Below, in pieces: positions 40,885-48,878 of a stretch of DNA of 64,000 bases; the first letter of the stretch is position 1; each line of letters begins with the position of its first letter. The DNA comes from Pseudarthrobacter sp. NamE5 (lineage in GTDB: Bacteria > Actinomycetota > Actinomycetes > Actinomycetales > Micrococcaceae). The notes beneath the pieces were generated by a model that saw nothing but the letters and a program-made list of their open reading frames with translations, had not been told where the DNA came from and ran no database searches. A program made the position numbers and the translations under genes. Location: NCBI RefSeq assembly GCF_005796225.1, contig NZ_VAHO01000015.1:51064-115063 (forward strand), read 5' to 3'.

Positions 40885-41310
40885 TTAGTCCTGGGATGAG
40901 CTACGCGTCAGGACCCAGGTGTTGGTCCCATCCTGCCGCTCAAAGGTGACGGTGGTGACCAGCGCCTCGATCAGCGCCAGGCCGCGTCCGGACTCTGCGT
41001 CCTCGCCGGGGGTGGAAGGTTCCATGGGCCCGAACGGCGGCTTGGCGTTGTAGGCACTGACCCGCGCCTGCAGCAGCGTGGGCCTGACCTCGATATCCAC
41101 GCCGAGCTCCACCGGGTCCTGTCCGGCCGGCTCCGCGTGCTGGACGATGTTGGACGCTGACTCGATCACCGCGGTCGTAAACGTCATCTGGTCCATGTCG
41201 CCAACAAACGGCGCGTCCAGCCAGAGGCTGTCCATGTCGTTGTGGATGGACTCGATGGCATCCTCGGCGGCAGGGCCGCGGAAGTTGCGGGCTGCCAGGA
41301 CCTCAGTCAT
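40885..41310 (-). CDS. RsbW/SpoIIAB-like anti-sigma ATPase (HATPase_c)
   Basis: About 141 residues of the GHKL kinase type. V-I-E-S-A-S-N-I-V-Q-H-A carries the N-box Glu/Asn that binds Mg-ATP, and D-A-E-S-G-R-G-L-A-L-I is the G1 region. Such proteins bind a sigma factor or another target and phosphorylate the STAS partner. The ATG at 41310 overlaps the STAS gene stop by eight bases (ATGACTGA). No sigma gene is adjacent, so the target is unknown. Last gene of the operon. Confidence 0.85.
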   Translation of the reverse strand: MTEVLAARNFRGPAAEDAIESIHNDMDSLWLDAPFVGDMDQMTFTTAVIESASNIVQHAEPAGQDPVELGVDIEVRPTLLQARVSAYNAKPPFGPMEPSTPGEDAESGRGLALIEALVTTVTFERQDGTNTWVLTRSSSQD

Positions 41311-41635
41311 TGCTGAACGCCTCTTCGGCCGTGCCATACGCCGTGAGGACCTTGTCCATGCTGGTCAGCTGCAGCACCATCTTCACCTGCGGCTGCACAG
41401 CGGCGATGCGGAGGTCGCCGCCGGCCTGGCGGGCCGCCTTGAGGCAGCCGATGAGCGCCCCGAGGCCCGACGAATCCATGAACGCCGTGTTTTCCAGGTT
41501 CACCACGATCCGGTTTGAGCCGCCGGCGATGACGTCGGTGACGAACTCTCGGAGCTTGGGCGCGGAAACCATGTTCAGCCGCCCGTCCGCCTTGACCTCC
41601 GCGTACGAATCTCGGACCTCGTAACTGAATTCCAT
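41303..41635 (-). CDS. STAS-domain anti-sigma factor antagonist
   Basis: A 110-residue single STAS domain. The phosphorylatable serine lies in M-D-S-S-G-L-G-A-L (Ser near residue 56), as in SpoIIAA/RsbV. It should be phosphorylated by the RsbW-like ATPase and dephosphorylated by the SpoIIE-type phosphatase of the same operon, switching partner binding. Its ATG overlaps the glycosyltransferase stop by one base (TGATG), so its synthesis is coupled to that enzyme. Confidence 0.9.
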   Translation of the reverse strand: MEFSYEVRDSYAEVKADGRLNMVSAPKLREFVTDVIAGGSNRIVVNLENTAFMDSSGLGALIGCLKAARQAGGDLRIAAVQPQVKMVLQLTSMDKVLTAYGTAEEAFSND

Positions 41636-43596
41636 CAGGACTCCTTTTTTTGATCTGCGGGTTCTGGGGCCGGCTGGTAGCCCTTATAGAGCACTGCCCG
41701 GACCAGGATGCTCATGACCACCAGGTCGAAGATGACCCAGGCGACATTCACCAGTGTGCCGAGCGGTTCTGCAAGGCCGGTGGCCAGGCGGATGATTCCG
41801 ACGACGGCGGCCACCGCCAGCAGCACGGACACCACGATCTGTGGCCGGATCAGGCTCCAGCTGGGTCCGCCGCTCTGGCGGGCTTTGGGGGTGACGGCAA
41901 AGCCGAGGGGACGGCCGAACCAGACGTTGCGCGCCGCCGTCGAACATGCCTTGATCCAGGTGGGGAACAGCGCCAGGCTGTACTGCTGGCCGCGCCAGGT
42001 GGGGATGCCGCGGCCGGCGACGGCGAACAGGATCTGGTTGACCACCATGAAAGGGATGAAGCGGACGAAGAAGTCCCAGCTCAGGCTGGTGACCGGCAGG
42101 ATGCCCAGCAGCAGGTAGATGATGGGGGCGGCGAAGTAGATGACCGCCGCGTACCCGCTGAGGTACGTCCACATGGTGGCGAAGTACATCAGGCGCTGTC
42201 CGAGCTTGAGGCCCTTCTGCACCAGCGGGTTCTCCCGCAGCAGCACCTGGATGGTGCCTTGCGCCCAGCGGAGGCGCTGGGTGAGCATGGTCTTCAGGTC
42301 CTCGGGCGCAAGGCCGTAGGCCAGGACCTCGTGGTGGTAGACGCTTTCCCAGCCCATGGCGTGCATGCGCATGGCGGTGGCCATGTCCTCGGTGACGGAG
42401 ATGGTGGCCAGCGGCATCACCGGCTGGGCTTCGTCGTTGCGCTCCACGGACAGGGCGTCCAAAACGGCCTGGACGGACTCCAGGGCTCCCAGCGGTGACC
42501 AGTCGCGCGCGGACATGCGCTTCACGGCATCGTCCGCCACCACGGGCACGCCGGACTCGCCCACATGGGCGAGTTCCATCGCGGCAATCTCTTCGAGGTC
42601 CGCCTGCAGGGCTTCGACGTCGGCCGACACCAGGGTCTGCACGGCTGCGTCCACCCGGCGCCGGACCCGGTAGGTGATCTCGCTGAGGGGCTGGCCGGCG
42701 TCGAGCTCCCGCTGGGCCTCAACCGTGGCGGCCTCTACCTCATCCAGCACCTCCGCCACCAGGGGCGTGTCCACGTCTGCGGACTTCCGGGCCTGCTTGA
42801 TCGCGGAGCGGGAGGCCGCCAGCGCCCGGCGGATGCTCTTTTCGGTCTCCTTGACGTAGCCCACCAGGCCCAGCTGCATCAGGGCCTCACGGCGCAGGAT
42901 GGCGTTGGAGCCACAGAAGAAGGCAGCGTTCCAGCCGTCCTTGCCCTGCTGGATGGGCCCATAGAACAGCGGGGCCTGGCTGCCGAGGGGATCGTCGGCT
43001 GGGACGTTGCTGAAATACTGCGGGGTCTGGACCAGGGCCACCCGGCGGTTGTTGAAGTACCCGAGAGTCTTCTCGAGGATGTCCGGCTCCGGAATCTGGT
43101 CTGCATCCAGGATCAGGAGGAACTCGCCGTGCGTCTGCATCAGTGCGTTGTTGAGGTTGCCGGCCTTGGCGTGCCGGGGGAGGTTTGAGGTCCAGTCCTC
43201 GCTGCGGGTCACATAGCCCAGACCATGCTGCTCGGCGAGGGCCTTGAGCTCGGGACGTGCGCCGTCGTCCAGGATCCAGGTGCTGTGCGGATGCCTGATC
43301 TTCTGCGCTGCCAGGGCAGTGGTCATCACCATGTCCAGGTCTTCGTTGTACGTGGTGATGAAGACATCAACGGTGGCATCGTGCGGGGGCGGCGGTGCGC
43401 CCTTGCGGATTTTCAGCTTCCACACCGTCATGCCGAAGAGCATCACGTCGATCAGGCTGTACGTCTCGGCAATCACCAGGGGCAGGGCGATCCACCAGGC
43501 GTCCCAGTTCAGCGATGCTGCCCAGCGCCAGGCAATGTAGTTCACGCCGGTGATGACGGTCAGCACGACCACCAGCCGGGTCCAGAAGCGGGTCAT
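41635..43596 (-). CDS. BcsA-like family-2 membrane glycosyltransferase with a helical insertion
   Basis: A 653-residue processive glycosyltransferase. N-terminal spans lead to the GT-A core: T-Y-N-E at 82-85, L-D-D-G (109-112), L-D-A-D-Q (163-167), T-E-D (402-404) and Q-R-L-R-W (440-444), the D,D,D,QxxRW set of cellulose-synthase-like enzymes; about six more spans follow. Residues 245-395 are a charged, Ala/Glu-rich, probably coiled-coil insertion between the acceptor region and TED that cellulose synthases lack. No PilZ domain is seen, so c-di-GMP control is unlikely. It is coupled to the phosphatase (upstream) and STAS (downstream) genes. The polymer is unknown. Confidence 0.88.
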   Translation of the reverse strand: MTRFWTRLVVVLTVITGVNYIAWRWAASLNWDAWWIALPLVIAETYSLIDVMLFGMTVWKLKIRKGAPPPPHDATVDVFITTYNEDLDMVMTTALAAQKIRHPHSTWILDDGARPELKALAEQHGLGYVTRSEDWTSNLPRHAKAGNLNNALMQTHGEFLLILDADQIPEPDILEKTLGYFNNRRVALVQTPQYFSNVPADDPLGSQAPLFYGPIQQGKDGWNAAFFCGSNAILRREALMQLGLVGYVKETEKSIRRALAASRSAIKQARKSADVDTPLVAEVLDEVEAATVEAQRELDAGQPLSEITYRVRRRVDAAVQTLVSADVEALQADLEEIAAMELAHVGESGVPVVADDAVKRMSARDWSPLGALESVQAVLDALSVERNDEAQPVMPLATISVTEDMATAMRMHAMGWESVYHHEVLAYGLAPEDLKTMLTQRLRWAQGTIQVLLRENPLVQKGLKLGQRLMYFATMWTYLSGYAAVIYFAAPIIYLLLGILPVTSLSWDFFVRFIPFMVVNQILFAVAGRGIPTWRGQQYSLALFPTWIKACSTAARNVWFGRPLGFAVTPKARQSGGPSWSLIRPQIVVSVLLAVAAVVGIIRLATGLAEPLGTLVNVAWVIFDLVVMSILVRAVLYKGYQPAPEPADQKKES

Positions 43597-44705
43597 GCGG
43601 CCGTGTCCTTGGGAAGCCGGCGGACGACGACGACGGTCACGTCATCCTCGGCGGTTTCAGCAGGAGCCAGGGCCAGGATGGCGCTGCTTGCGGCCTGCGC
43701 CGAACTCCCACCCTGCGTAGCCCGGCGGACAGCCGCACTGAAGTCCTCCACGGTATCGAAGACATCCAGCACGCCGTCGCTGACCACCACCAGGGAATCC
43801 CCGGGCTCAAGCTCCAGACTGGCGGATGGCCAGGAGCTGCCTGCCCAGGCCCCCACCGGCGGCCCACCGGCCGGCAGCCGGTGTGCCTCCCCGCCCGGCT
43901 TCACATGCAGCGCAAGCCCATGACCGGCGTCGACATAGCTGACCTTTCCTGACGCCGCGTCCAGCCGCGCGTGGAACAGCGTGACAAAGGAGTTCGACGA
44001 GTCAAGGTCTGCGGCGATGGCCTGGCTGGCCGTGCTAAATGCCGTGTCCAGGTCATGCCGCAGGCCGGTGGAACGCATGACTGCCCGGACTGTTGCGGCG
44101 ATAAGGGCTGCGCCCATCCCTTTGCCCATGGCATCGGCAAAGGTCAGGTGAAGGCCGTCATCAGTCTGGTACCAGTCGTAGAAGTCGCCGCCGACGCTCC
44201 GCGAGGGGCGGAACAGGCCGGCGACGTCGTAACCGTCTATTCGGATGTCTTCCTGGGGCAGCAGGCTTTGCTGCACCTCTGTGGCCCGCTGCAGTTCGCT
44301 GCGGGCGGCCGAATCGGCGGCGGGAGAAGGCCTGCGGCGGAACAGGGCATTGATCCTGGACTGCAGTTCGCGGGGGCTGAAAGGCTTGCTGAGGTACTCG
44401 TCAGCGCCGTTGTCCAGGCCGGTGAGCTTGTCGAGTTCGTCGGCGCGGGCGGTGAGCATCACGATGAACGCGTCCGAGAATTCGCGGAGCAGCTTGCAGA
44501 CTTCCAGGCCATCGAGGTCCGGCAGGTTCAGGTCCAGCGTCACGAGGTCGGGCTGGCGGCGGCGGACTTCCTCGACGCCGGGCAGGCCCGCGGCGGCCTC
44601 GGTGACGTCGAATCCCTGCTTGGCCAGCACCCGGACCAGAAGCCCCCGGATGTCCGGATCATCCTCGATGACAACGGCGCGGCGGATTTCGGGGGGAGAG
44701 ACCAT
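43593..44705 (-). CDS. Response-regulator receiver fused to SpoIIE/PP2C phosphatase
   Basis: A 370-residue two-domain protein. Receiver domain (8-130): acidic pair E-D-D (14-16), phosphoacceptor Asp58 in L-D-L-N-L-P and Lys in L-S-K-P-F. Phosphatase domain (145-365): R-S-V-G-G-D-F-Y-D, F-A-D-A-M-G-K-G-M, G-H-G-L-A-L and S-D-G-V-L-D give the metal-binding aspartates of the PP2C type, as in RsbU/RssB-like regulators. It should dephosphorylate the STAS protein when the receiver is phosphorylated. No histidine kinase gene is nearby. First gene of the operon; its stop overlaps the glycosyltransferase start. Confidence 0.92.
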   Translation of the reverse strand: MVSPPEIRRAVVIEDDPDIRGLLVRVLAKQGFDVTEAAAGLPGVEEVRRRQPDLVTLDLNLPDLDGLEVCKLLREFSDAFIVMLTARADELDKLTGLDNGADEYLSKPFSPRELQSRINALFRRRPSPAADSAARSELQRATEVQQSLLPQEDIRIDGYDVAGLFRPSRSVGGDFYDWYQTDDGLHLTFADAMGKGMGAALIAATVRAVMRSTGLRHDLDTAFSTASQAIAADLDSSNSFVTLFHARLDAASGKVSYVDAGHGLALHVKPGGEAHRLPAGGPPVGAWAGSSWPSASLELEPGDSLVVVSDGVLDVFDTVEDFSAAVRRATQGGSSAQAASSAILALAPAETAEDDVTVVVVRRLPKDTAA

Positions 44706-44941
44706 GGCTCTACTTTTACCGCATTAACGGCTACCAAGCATGTCGCGCCTGTTTTCACGGGTGTTTAGCCCGTCCCTGCAACCGATGCTTCCGGGCCCAT
44801 GACGATCTTGTGGAAATCCTAAGACCGGCTTGCCCGGAGCTTGAGGTACACCGCGGACACTCGAAGAAAGCAGCAGTTCAGGCATAGCGGTCGACGGCGA
44901 CCCGAGCCGAGCTGGACGGCTTGCGGGAAGGCGGGGAAGCC

Positions 44942-45256
44942 ATGGGAGATTTTGCGATCAAGGAACAGGCGGCGGCCAGGGCTGCCGCCGGTGCGGCCCT
45001 GGCCAAGGGCCAGGCACTGCTGCGCGTCTACTTCCACAGGCGGAAAGTGCGCGCTGCTGCCAAGGCATTGGCGGCGGCTTTGGCGGAGTCGAGGGAAGTG
45101 TGGAGCTGGCCCGGGGACCGGCTTCCCGTTGGGGCGGAAATGTCCCAGCAGGTGGAGAGGCTCACCCGGAGGCTCAAACTTGAGACAGAAGCGCACAACA
45201 GGCTGGAGGCCCTGTTCAGGGCTGCGGACGGAGGGCGTTCCGTACTGGCACATTAA
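44942..45256 (+). CDS. Small Ala/Arg-rich hypothetical protein
   Basis: A 104-residue protein, unrecognised. It starts with M-G-D-F-A-I-K-E-Q and has two long amphipathic helices rich in Ala, Arg, Lys and Glu (about 8-50 and 68-95), with W-S-W-P-G-D-R-L-P as a turn between them. GGGGAAG stands four bases before the ATG. Third-position GC is high, in favour of coding; a minus-strand frame covers the same place but has a much poorer start. No neighbour suggests a role; it is divergent from the phosphatase gene. Confidence 0.5.
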   Translation: MGDFAIKEQAAARAAAGAALAKGQALLRVYFHRRKVRAAAKALAAALAESREVWSWPGDRLPVGAEMSQQVERLTRRLKLETEAHNRLEALFRAADGGRSVLAH

Positions 45257-45309
45257 GTGCCACACTTAGGAGCAATCGAGCGGCTGGGGGATACAGTCAG
45301 GAGATTGCA

Positions 45310-45429
45310 GTGGCTTGGTACACAGGGTGGGCCTACCTCATCGCGGGACTTATGACCGTTGACGCGCTGCTTCTGGCCCTGTGGGCTATCGACGAGGACT
45401 GGCCCGGCCGCTGGTGGAGGAAACCCTGA
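45310..45429 (+). CDS. 39-residue single-span membrane protein
   Basis: A GTG start with CAGGAG seven bases upstream opens a 39-codon frame. The product reads A-W-Y-T-G-W-A-Y-L-I-A-G-L then V-D-A-L-L-L-A-L-W-A-I followed by an acidic/aromatic tail (D-E-D-W-P-G-R-W-W-R-K-P). One membrane helix (about 6-28) and six tryptophans are notable. It lies 53 nt after the 104-residue gene and could share its mRNA. Similar mini-proteins exist in Arthrobacter relatives to my recollection, but the role is unknown. Confidence 0.5.
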   Translation: MAWYTGWAYLIAGLMTVDALLLALWAIDEDWPGRWWRKP

Positions 45430-45444
45430 TTTGCCATTGGGACG

Positions 45445-45481
45445 AAAAAACTGTGAACGGTCCGGGAGGACCGCCCACAGT
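45445..45481 (-). terminator. Rho-independent terminator after the GNAT gene
   Basis: Outer ACTGTG/CACAGT (45450-45455 and 45476-45481) and inner CGGTCC/GGACCG (45458-45463 and 45468-45473) form a two-part hairpin. On the minus strand it is followed by TTTTTT (45450-45445). It ends the transcript of the acetyltransferase gene, 55 nt past its stop. Confidence 0.85.
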
Positions 45482-45535
45482 CTGCAATTAAAAACTTCGC
45501 CCGCGGGCTGGATGGGTCGAGACAGCGCTGTTGAG

Positions 45536-46111
45536 TCAGCCGCGCAGGTCCAGGCGCATCAGCACGCGCGGGAAGCCGTTCAGGACCGATTCGGTGTCTG
45601 CAGCCTTGGTGAAACCGGCGTCTTCGAAGAGCTTCCGGGTGCCCACATAGGCCATGGTGAGGTCGACTTTCCGCCCGCCGTTGTCCACCGGGTAGCCCTC
45701 GACGGCTGGCGCCCCATAACTGCGGGCCATGTCAACGGCGCCTGCCAGCAAAGCATGCGAAATTCCCTGGCCGCGGTGTCCGGGGCGCACCCGGATACAC
45801 CAGACCGCCCATACGTCCAGGGTGTCCACGTGCGGGATTTTCCGGTTCCCGGCGAAACTGGTATCGGCACGGCGGTGGACCGCAGCCCATCCCACTGGCT
45901 CACCGACGTCGTACGCCAGGACCCCGGGCGGGGGATCCTGGGCCACCAACATCCTCACAAGGTCCGCACGCTCCGTTCCCCGCAGCGCCTGGTTCTGTTT
46001 AGACGGGATGCGGTAGCTCAGGCACCAGCACACGGTGGCGTCCGGCCGCTTGGGGCCAAGGATCGTCCTGACGTCCTCGAACCCGGTGCCCGGGCGGACC
46101 TCTATCACCAT
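45536..46111 (-). CDS. GNAT-family N-acetyltransferase
   Basis: A 191-residue acetyl-CoA-dependent acyltransferase. The CoA pyrophosphate loop is R-V-R-P-G-H-R-G-Q-G-I-S-H-A-L-L (motif A, R/Q-x-x-G-x-G/A), preceded by V-W-A-V-W-C-I on the central strand; the C-terminal Y-V-G-T-R-K-L-F-E-D-A-G-F motif B is clear. A Cys-Trp-Cys segment (V-C-W-C-L-S-Y) near residue 28 is typical of a subgroup of actinobacterial GNATs. The acceptor is unknown. It is followed by a good terminator, so it is probably monocistronic or the end of a short operon with the 46153 gene. Confidence 0.85.
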   Translation of the reverse strand: MVIEVRPGTGFEDVRTILGPKRPDATVCWCLSYRIPSKQNQALRGTERADLVRMLVAQDPPPGVLAYDVGEPVGWAAVHRRADTSFAGNRKIPHVDTLDVWAVWCIRVRPGHRGQGISHALLAGAVDMARSYGAPAVEGYPVDNGGRKVDLTMAYVGTRKLFEDAGFTKAADTESVLNGFPRVLMRLDLRG

Positions 46112-46152
46112 GCGGCCATCCTGTCAGGGGCGGCGGGAACCGGGCAATGGCC

Positions 46153-46647
46153 TTAGGCGTCGGGTATCCGGCCGATGCTCCATGCTGCGACTTTGCGGAG
46201 GTCAACCCTGGTTGCCGGCACGCGTACACGCGTTCCTCCTGAGAGCAGCACCGGCTCCAGGAAGTGGATGTACCGGTCCTGCAACTTCAGCAGCGGGTTT
46301 GCCTTGGTCTCTTCCGATGCCTCCAGCTTTAGTTCGTCCACACTCGGCCCTGAAGCGGCCATGGCATCGGCGAGAGCCGGGCTGCCGATGCGGATCTGGT
46401 CATTCTGCCGCTGCGCCCACGCCTGCTCCGCGACGACCGATCCGGAAATCACCGTGCCGTCAACCACCACGGTGAGCTCGATGGTGGCGTACGGGTCTGT
46501 GCTGAGTATCGGGGTCAGCAGCAGTGCCAGCCGGGGGTCAATCTCGTACCAGGACTGGGCTGCGAAGTGTTCACGGTTGGCCGCGTACCGGGCTTTTTGC
46601 TCAGCGGCCACTTTGGAAATTGCTTCTTCTGCGCTCTCGTCGGCCAT
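46153..46647 (-). CDS. Hypothetical protein, GvpU-like resemblance only
   Basis: A 164-residue soluble protein from the ATG at 46647. N-terminal helix A-D-E-S-A-E-E-A-I-S-K is charged; the middle contains T-I-E-L-T-V-V-V-D-G-T-V-I-S-G-S-V-V, a pair of beta strands reminiscent of the gas-vesicle accessory protein GvpU, and the end has Y-I-H-F-L-E-P-V-L-L-S-G-G-T-R-V-R-V-P. No catalytic motif is seen. No gas-vesicle genes are present here, so the resemblance does not assign a function. It lies 41 nt upstream of the GNAT gene on the same strand and may be co-transcribed. Confidence 0.65.
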   Translation of the reverse strand: MADESAEEAISKVAAEQKARYAANREHFAAQSWYEIDPRLALLLTPILSTDPYATIELTVVVDGTVISGSVVAEQAWAQRQNDQIRIGSPALADAMAASGPSVDELKLEASEETKANPLLKLQDRYIHFLEPVLLSGGTRVRVPATRVDLRKVAAWSIGRIPDA

Positions 46648-46742
46648 GGCTGTTCCTCTCGCGGTTCCTGGGAGTTGGAGTCCCCCTACGAGCTTAGTTT
46701 TCACCCTGTCAGCCCGCGCTGGCCGTCAGTACACTGGGACGC

Positions 46743-48251
46743 ATGACCGAGCAGGAACCCGCCCGGCAGCAAGCGGTTTCGGCCTCCGACGGCGGGGAGG
46801 GCCTCCGTGAAGACGTCGCCGCCACCTCCGCACCAGGCGGGGATAGTGGCCCTCCGCGCCTTACGGACCCTGACGCCGTCGACACCTCCCTGCGCAGTCC
46901 TGCACAGCGGTTCCGCACGTTCACCGGGATCCTGGCGAACACCGCCGTCGCGAACATCACCACGAGCTACCTGTGGTTTGCCCTGACCTTTTGGGTTTAT
47001 CTGGAGACGCGCAACGTCATTGCCACAGGTGTTGTGGGCGGGGCGTACATGCTGCTGATCGCCCTTTCGAGCATCAGCTTTGGCACCTTCGTGGACCGCT
47101 ACCGCAAGCTCACCGTGATGCGTTTCGCCGCCGCCTTCACTTTGGTGATGTTCGTGCTGTCCGGAGTGATGTTCCTGCTGACGCCGACTCCCCGCCTGTT
47201 GGACCTGGCTCAGCCATGGTTCTGGATCTTCACCATGATCATCCTGATCGGTGCCGTCGTGGAGAACATGCGCAATGTTGCCCTTTCCACCATGGTCACC
47301 ATCCTCATCGAGCCCGACCGCAGGGCCAACGCCAATGGAATGGTGGGCATGGTGCAGGGCTTGGCGTTCATTGTGACGTCGGTGCTCTCCGGGCTTTCCG
47401 TCGGGCTGCTGGGCATGGGCTGGACGGTAGCCGTGGCAGTGGTGCTGACGGCGTTGGCTTTCGCGCACCTGCTGACGCTGCGCATGCCGGAGGAGGTCCG
47501 GGTGGCGTCCACGGATGCGCACGGCGGTTTCGACCTGCGCGGCTCCTTCGCCGCTGTGCTGGCAGTGACAGGACTGTTCGCGCTGATCCTGTTCTCGACG
47601 TTCAACAACTTCATCGGCGGTGTCTACATGGCGTTGATGGATCCGTACGGGCTGGAAATGTTTCCCGTAGAGGTGTGGGGAGCCGTCTTCGCGCTGGGGT
47701 CCACCGGGTTCATTATCGGCGGTGCGCTGATCGGCAAGTTTGGACTAGGCGCCAACCCCCTGCGCAGCCTGCTTCTCGCAGTGGTGGCAATGGGGTTCCT
47801 TGGTGCCGTGTTTACCATCCGGGAGTGGGCGTGGCTCTACGTCGCCGGCATCTGGCTGTATTTGATCCTGATCCCCTTCGTTGAGGCTGCCGAGCAGACG
47901 GTCATCCAGCAGGTAGTGCCGCTGCCGCGGCAAGGCCGGGTGTTCGGGTTCGCCATGGCCTTCGAGTCCGCTGCTGCGCCCATCACCGCGTTCCTCATCG
48001 CGCCGATTGCCCAGTTCTGGATCATCCCCTATGCGCGCTCCGCCGAAGGGTCCGCCCAGTTGGCGCCGCTGCTGGGCGAGGGGACCTCCCGCGGCATAGC
48101 CCTGGTGTTTTTGATCGCGGGGATCATTATGGTGGCGGCGGCCCTGCTGGCTTTCCTGACTCCGGTTTACCGCCGGGTTTCGGCGTCCTACCTGCAGGCG
48201 GCGGAAGCGGAGGTTTCCGAAACCACCGCCGGCAAGGACAGCGGCCGTTAA
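46743..48251 (+). CDS. MFS transporter (DHA3/MFS_3-like)
   Basis: A 502-residue protein with a long polar N-terminal tail (1-60) and 12 predicted spans. F-V-D-R-Y-R-K-L is the motif A loop; N-A-N-G-M-V-G-M-V-Q-G in the mid-part is the N-x-x-x-x-x-x-Q-G pattern of DHA3-type exporters (macrolide/tetracycline efflux relatives). A charged tail ends it. The substrate is not deducible. It is divergent from the hypothetical gene at 46153 and followed by a 15-bp hairpin. Confidence 0.85.
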   Translation: MTEQEPARQQAVSASDGGEGLREDVAATSAPGGDSGPPRLTDPDAVDTSLRSPAQRFRTFTGILANTAVANITTSYLWFALTFWVYLETRNVIATGVVGGAYMLLIALSSISFGTFVDRYRKLTVMRFAAAFTLVMFVLSGVMFLLTPTPRLLDLAQPWFWIFTMIILIGAVVENMRNVALSTMVTILIEPDRRANANGMVGMVQGLAFIVTSVLSGLSVGLLGMGWTVAVAVVLTALAFAHLLTLRMPEEVRVASTDAHGGFDLRGSFAAVLAVTGLFALILFSTFNNFIGGVYMALMDPYGLEMFPVEVWGAVFALGSTGFIIGGALIGKFGLGANPLRSLLLAVVAMGFLGAVFTIREWAWLYVAGIWLYLILIPFVEAAEQTVIQQVVPLPRQGRVFGFAMAFESAAAPITAFLIAPIAQFWIIPYARSAEGSAQLAPLLGEGTSRGIALVFLIAGIIMVAAALLAFLTPVYRRVSASYLQAAEAEVSETTAGKDSGR

Positions 48252-48253
48252 CG

Positions 48254-48291
48254 CCGGACGCCCCGCACAAATGTAGTGCGGGAGCGTCCGG
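48254..48291. terminator. Strong hairpin between convergent MFS and bcp genes
   Basis: CCGGACGCCCCGCAC (48254-48268) pairs with GTGCGGG-AGCGTCCGG (48276-48291) with a single bulge/mismatch, loop AAATGTA. It starts 3 nt after the MFS stop. No T-run follows; it can serve both strands. Confidence 0.75.
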
Positions 48292-48318
48292 GGAAAAGCG
48301 GCGTTAAGTGAGAGAGGG

Positions 48319-48798
48319 TTAGAGTCCCAGGGCTTCCTTCAGCTCGGCGACGTGGCCGTCTGCCTGGACCTGGTACTGGGCCAGGCTGACTTTGCCTTCG
48401 GGATCCACCACAACGGTGGAGCGGACGATGCCCTCGACGATCTCGCCCTTGACCAGCTTCTCGCCCCAGGCGCCGTAGGCCAGGGCAACTGCATGGTCGG
48501 GGTCGGACAGCAGCGGGAACGTCAGGGAGAAGTCGCCGCTGAAGCCGGCCAGGGCCTCGGGGGCGTCGGGGGAGATGCCGATGACCTCGTAGCCCTTGCC
48601 CTGGAGGGAGGACAGGCTGTCTCGGAAGTCGCAGGCCTCGGTGGTGCAGCCGGGGGTGGCGGCCTTCGGGTAGAAGTACACGATGACGTTCTTGCCACGG
48701 TAGTCGGCCAAGGAGGTCTCCCGGCCGTGGGCGTCCTTGAGGGTGAACTCAGGGGCCTCGGTTCCGGGCTGCAGCCTGTTGGTCAAAGTGGGGCTCAT
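48319..48798 (-). CDS. bcp: Thiol peroxidase, BCP/PrxQ type
   Basis: A 159-residue peroxiredoxin that reduces hydroperoxides with thioredoxin as donor. P-G-C-T-T-E-A-C-D-F-R-D has the peroxidatic Cys51 and resolving Cys56 five residues apart, which is the atypical two-Cys BCP pattern. The ATG at 48798 follows AAAGGA at good spacing; an upstream ATG would add 12 residues. Its stop codon lies inside a copy of the TGAGAGAGGGTT unit also found at 36212-36303. Confidence 0.92.
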   Translation of the reverse strand: MSPTLTNRLQPGTEAPEFTLKDAHGRETSLADYRGKNVIVYFYPKAATPGCTTEACDFRDSLSSLQGKGYEVIGISPDAPEALAGFSGDFSLTFPLLSDPDHAVALAYGAWGEKLVKGEIVEGIVRSTVVVDPEGKVSLAQYQVQADGHVAELKEALGL

Positions 48799-48878
48799 GG
48801 TGTTCCTTTGGAAGGGTCGGTCATTAATGGCCAAGCATCTAGTGAAGCGGTTCCGCGCTCACTGGTACAACTCCGGCG

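Noticed and set aside
44819..45265. Minus-strand 148-codon frame opposite the small hypothetical gene
   Set aside because: Pro/Arg/Cys-rich composition and no ribosome-binding site; the plus-strand frame has normal amino-acid use and a good start.
45445..45481. Hairpin as attenuator or terminator for the small plus-strand genes
   Set aside because: The T-run lies on the minus-strand side only, so it serves the GNAT gene; no T-run follows on the plus strand.
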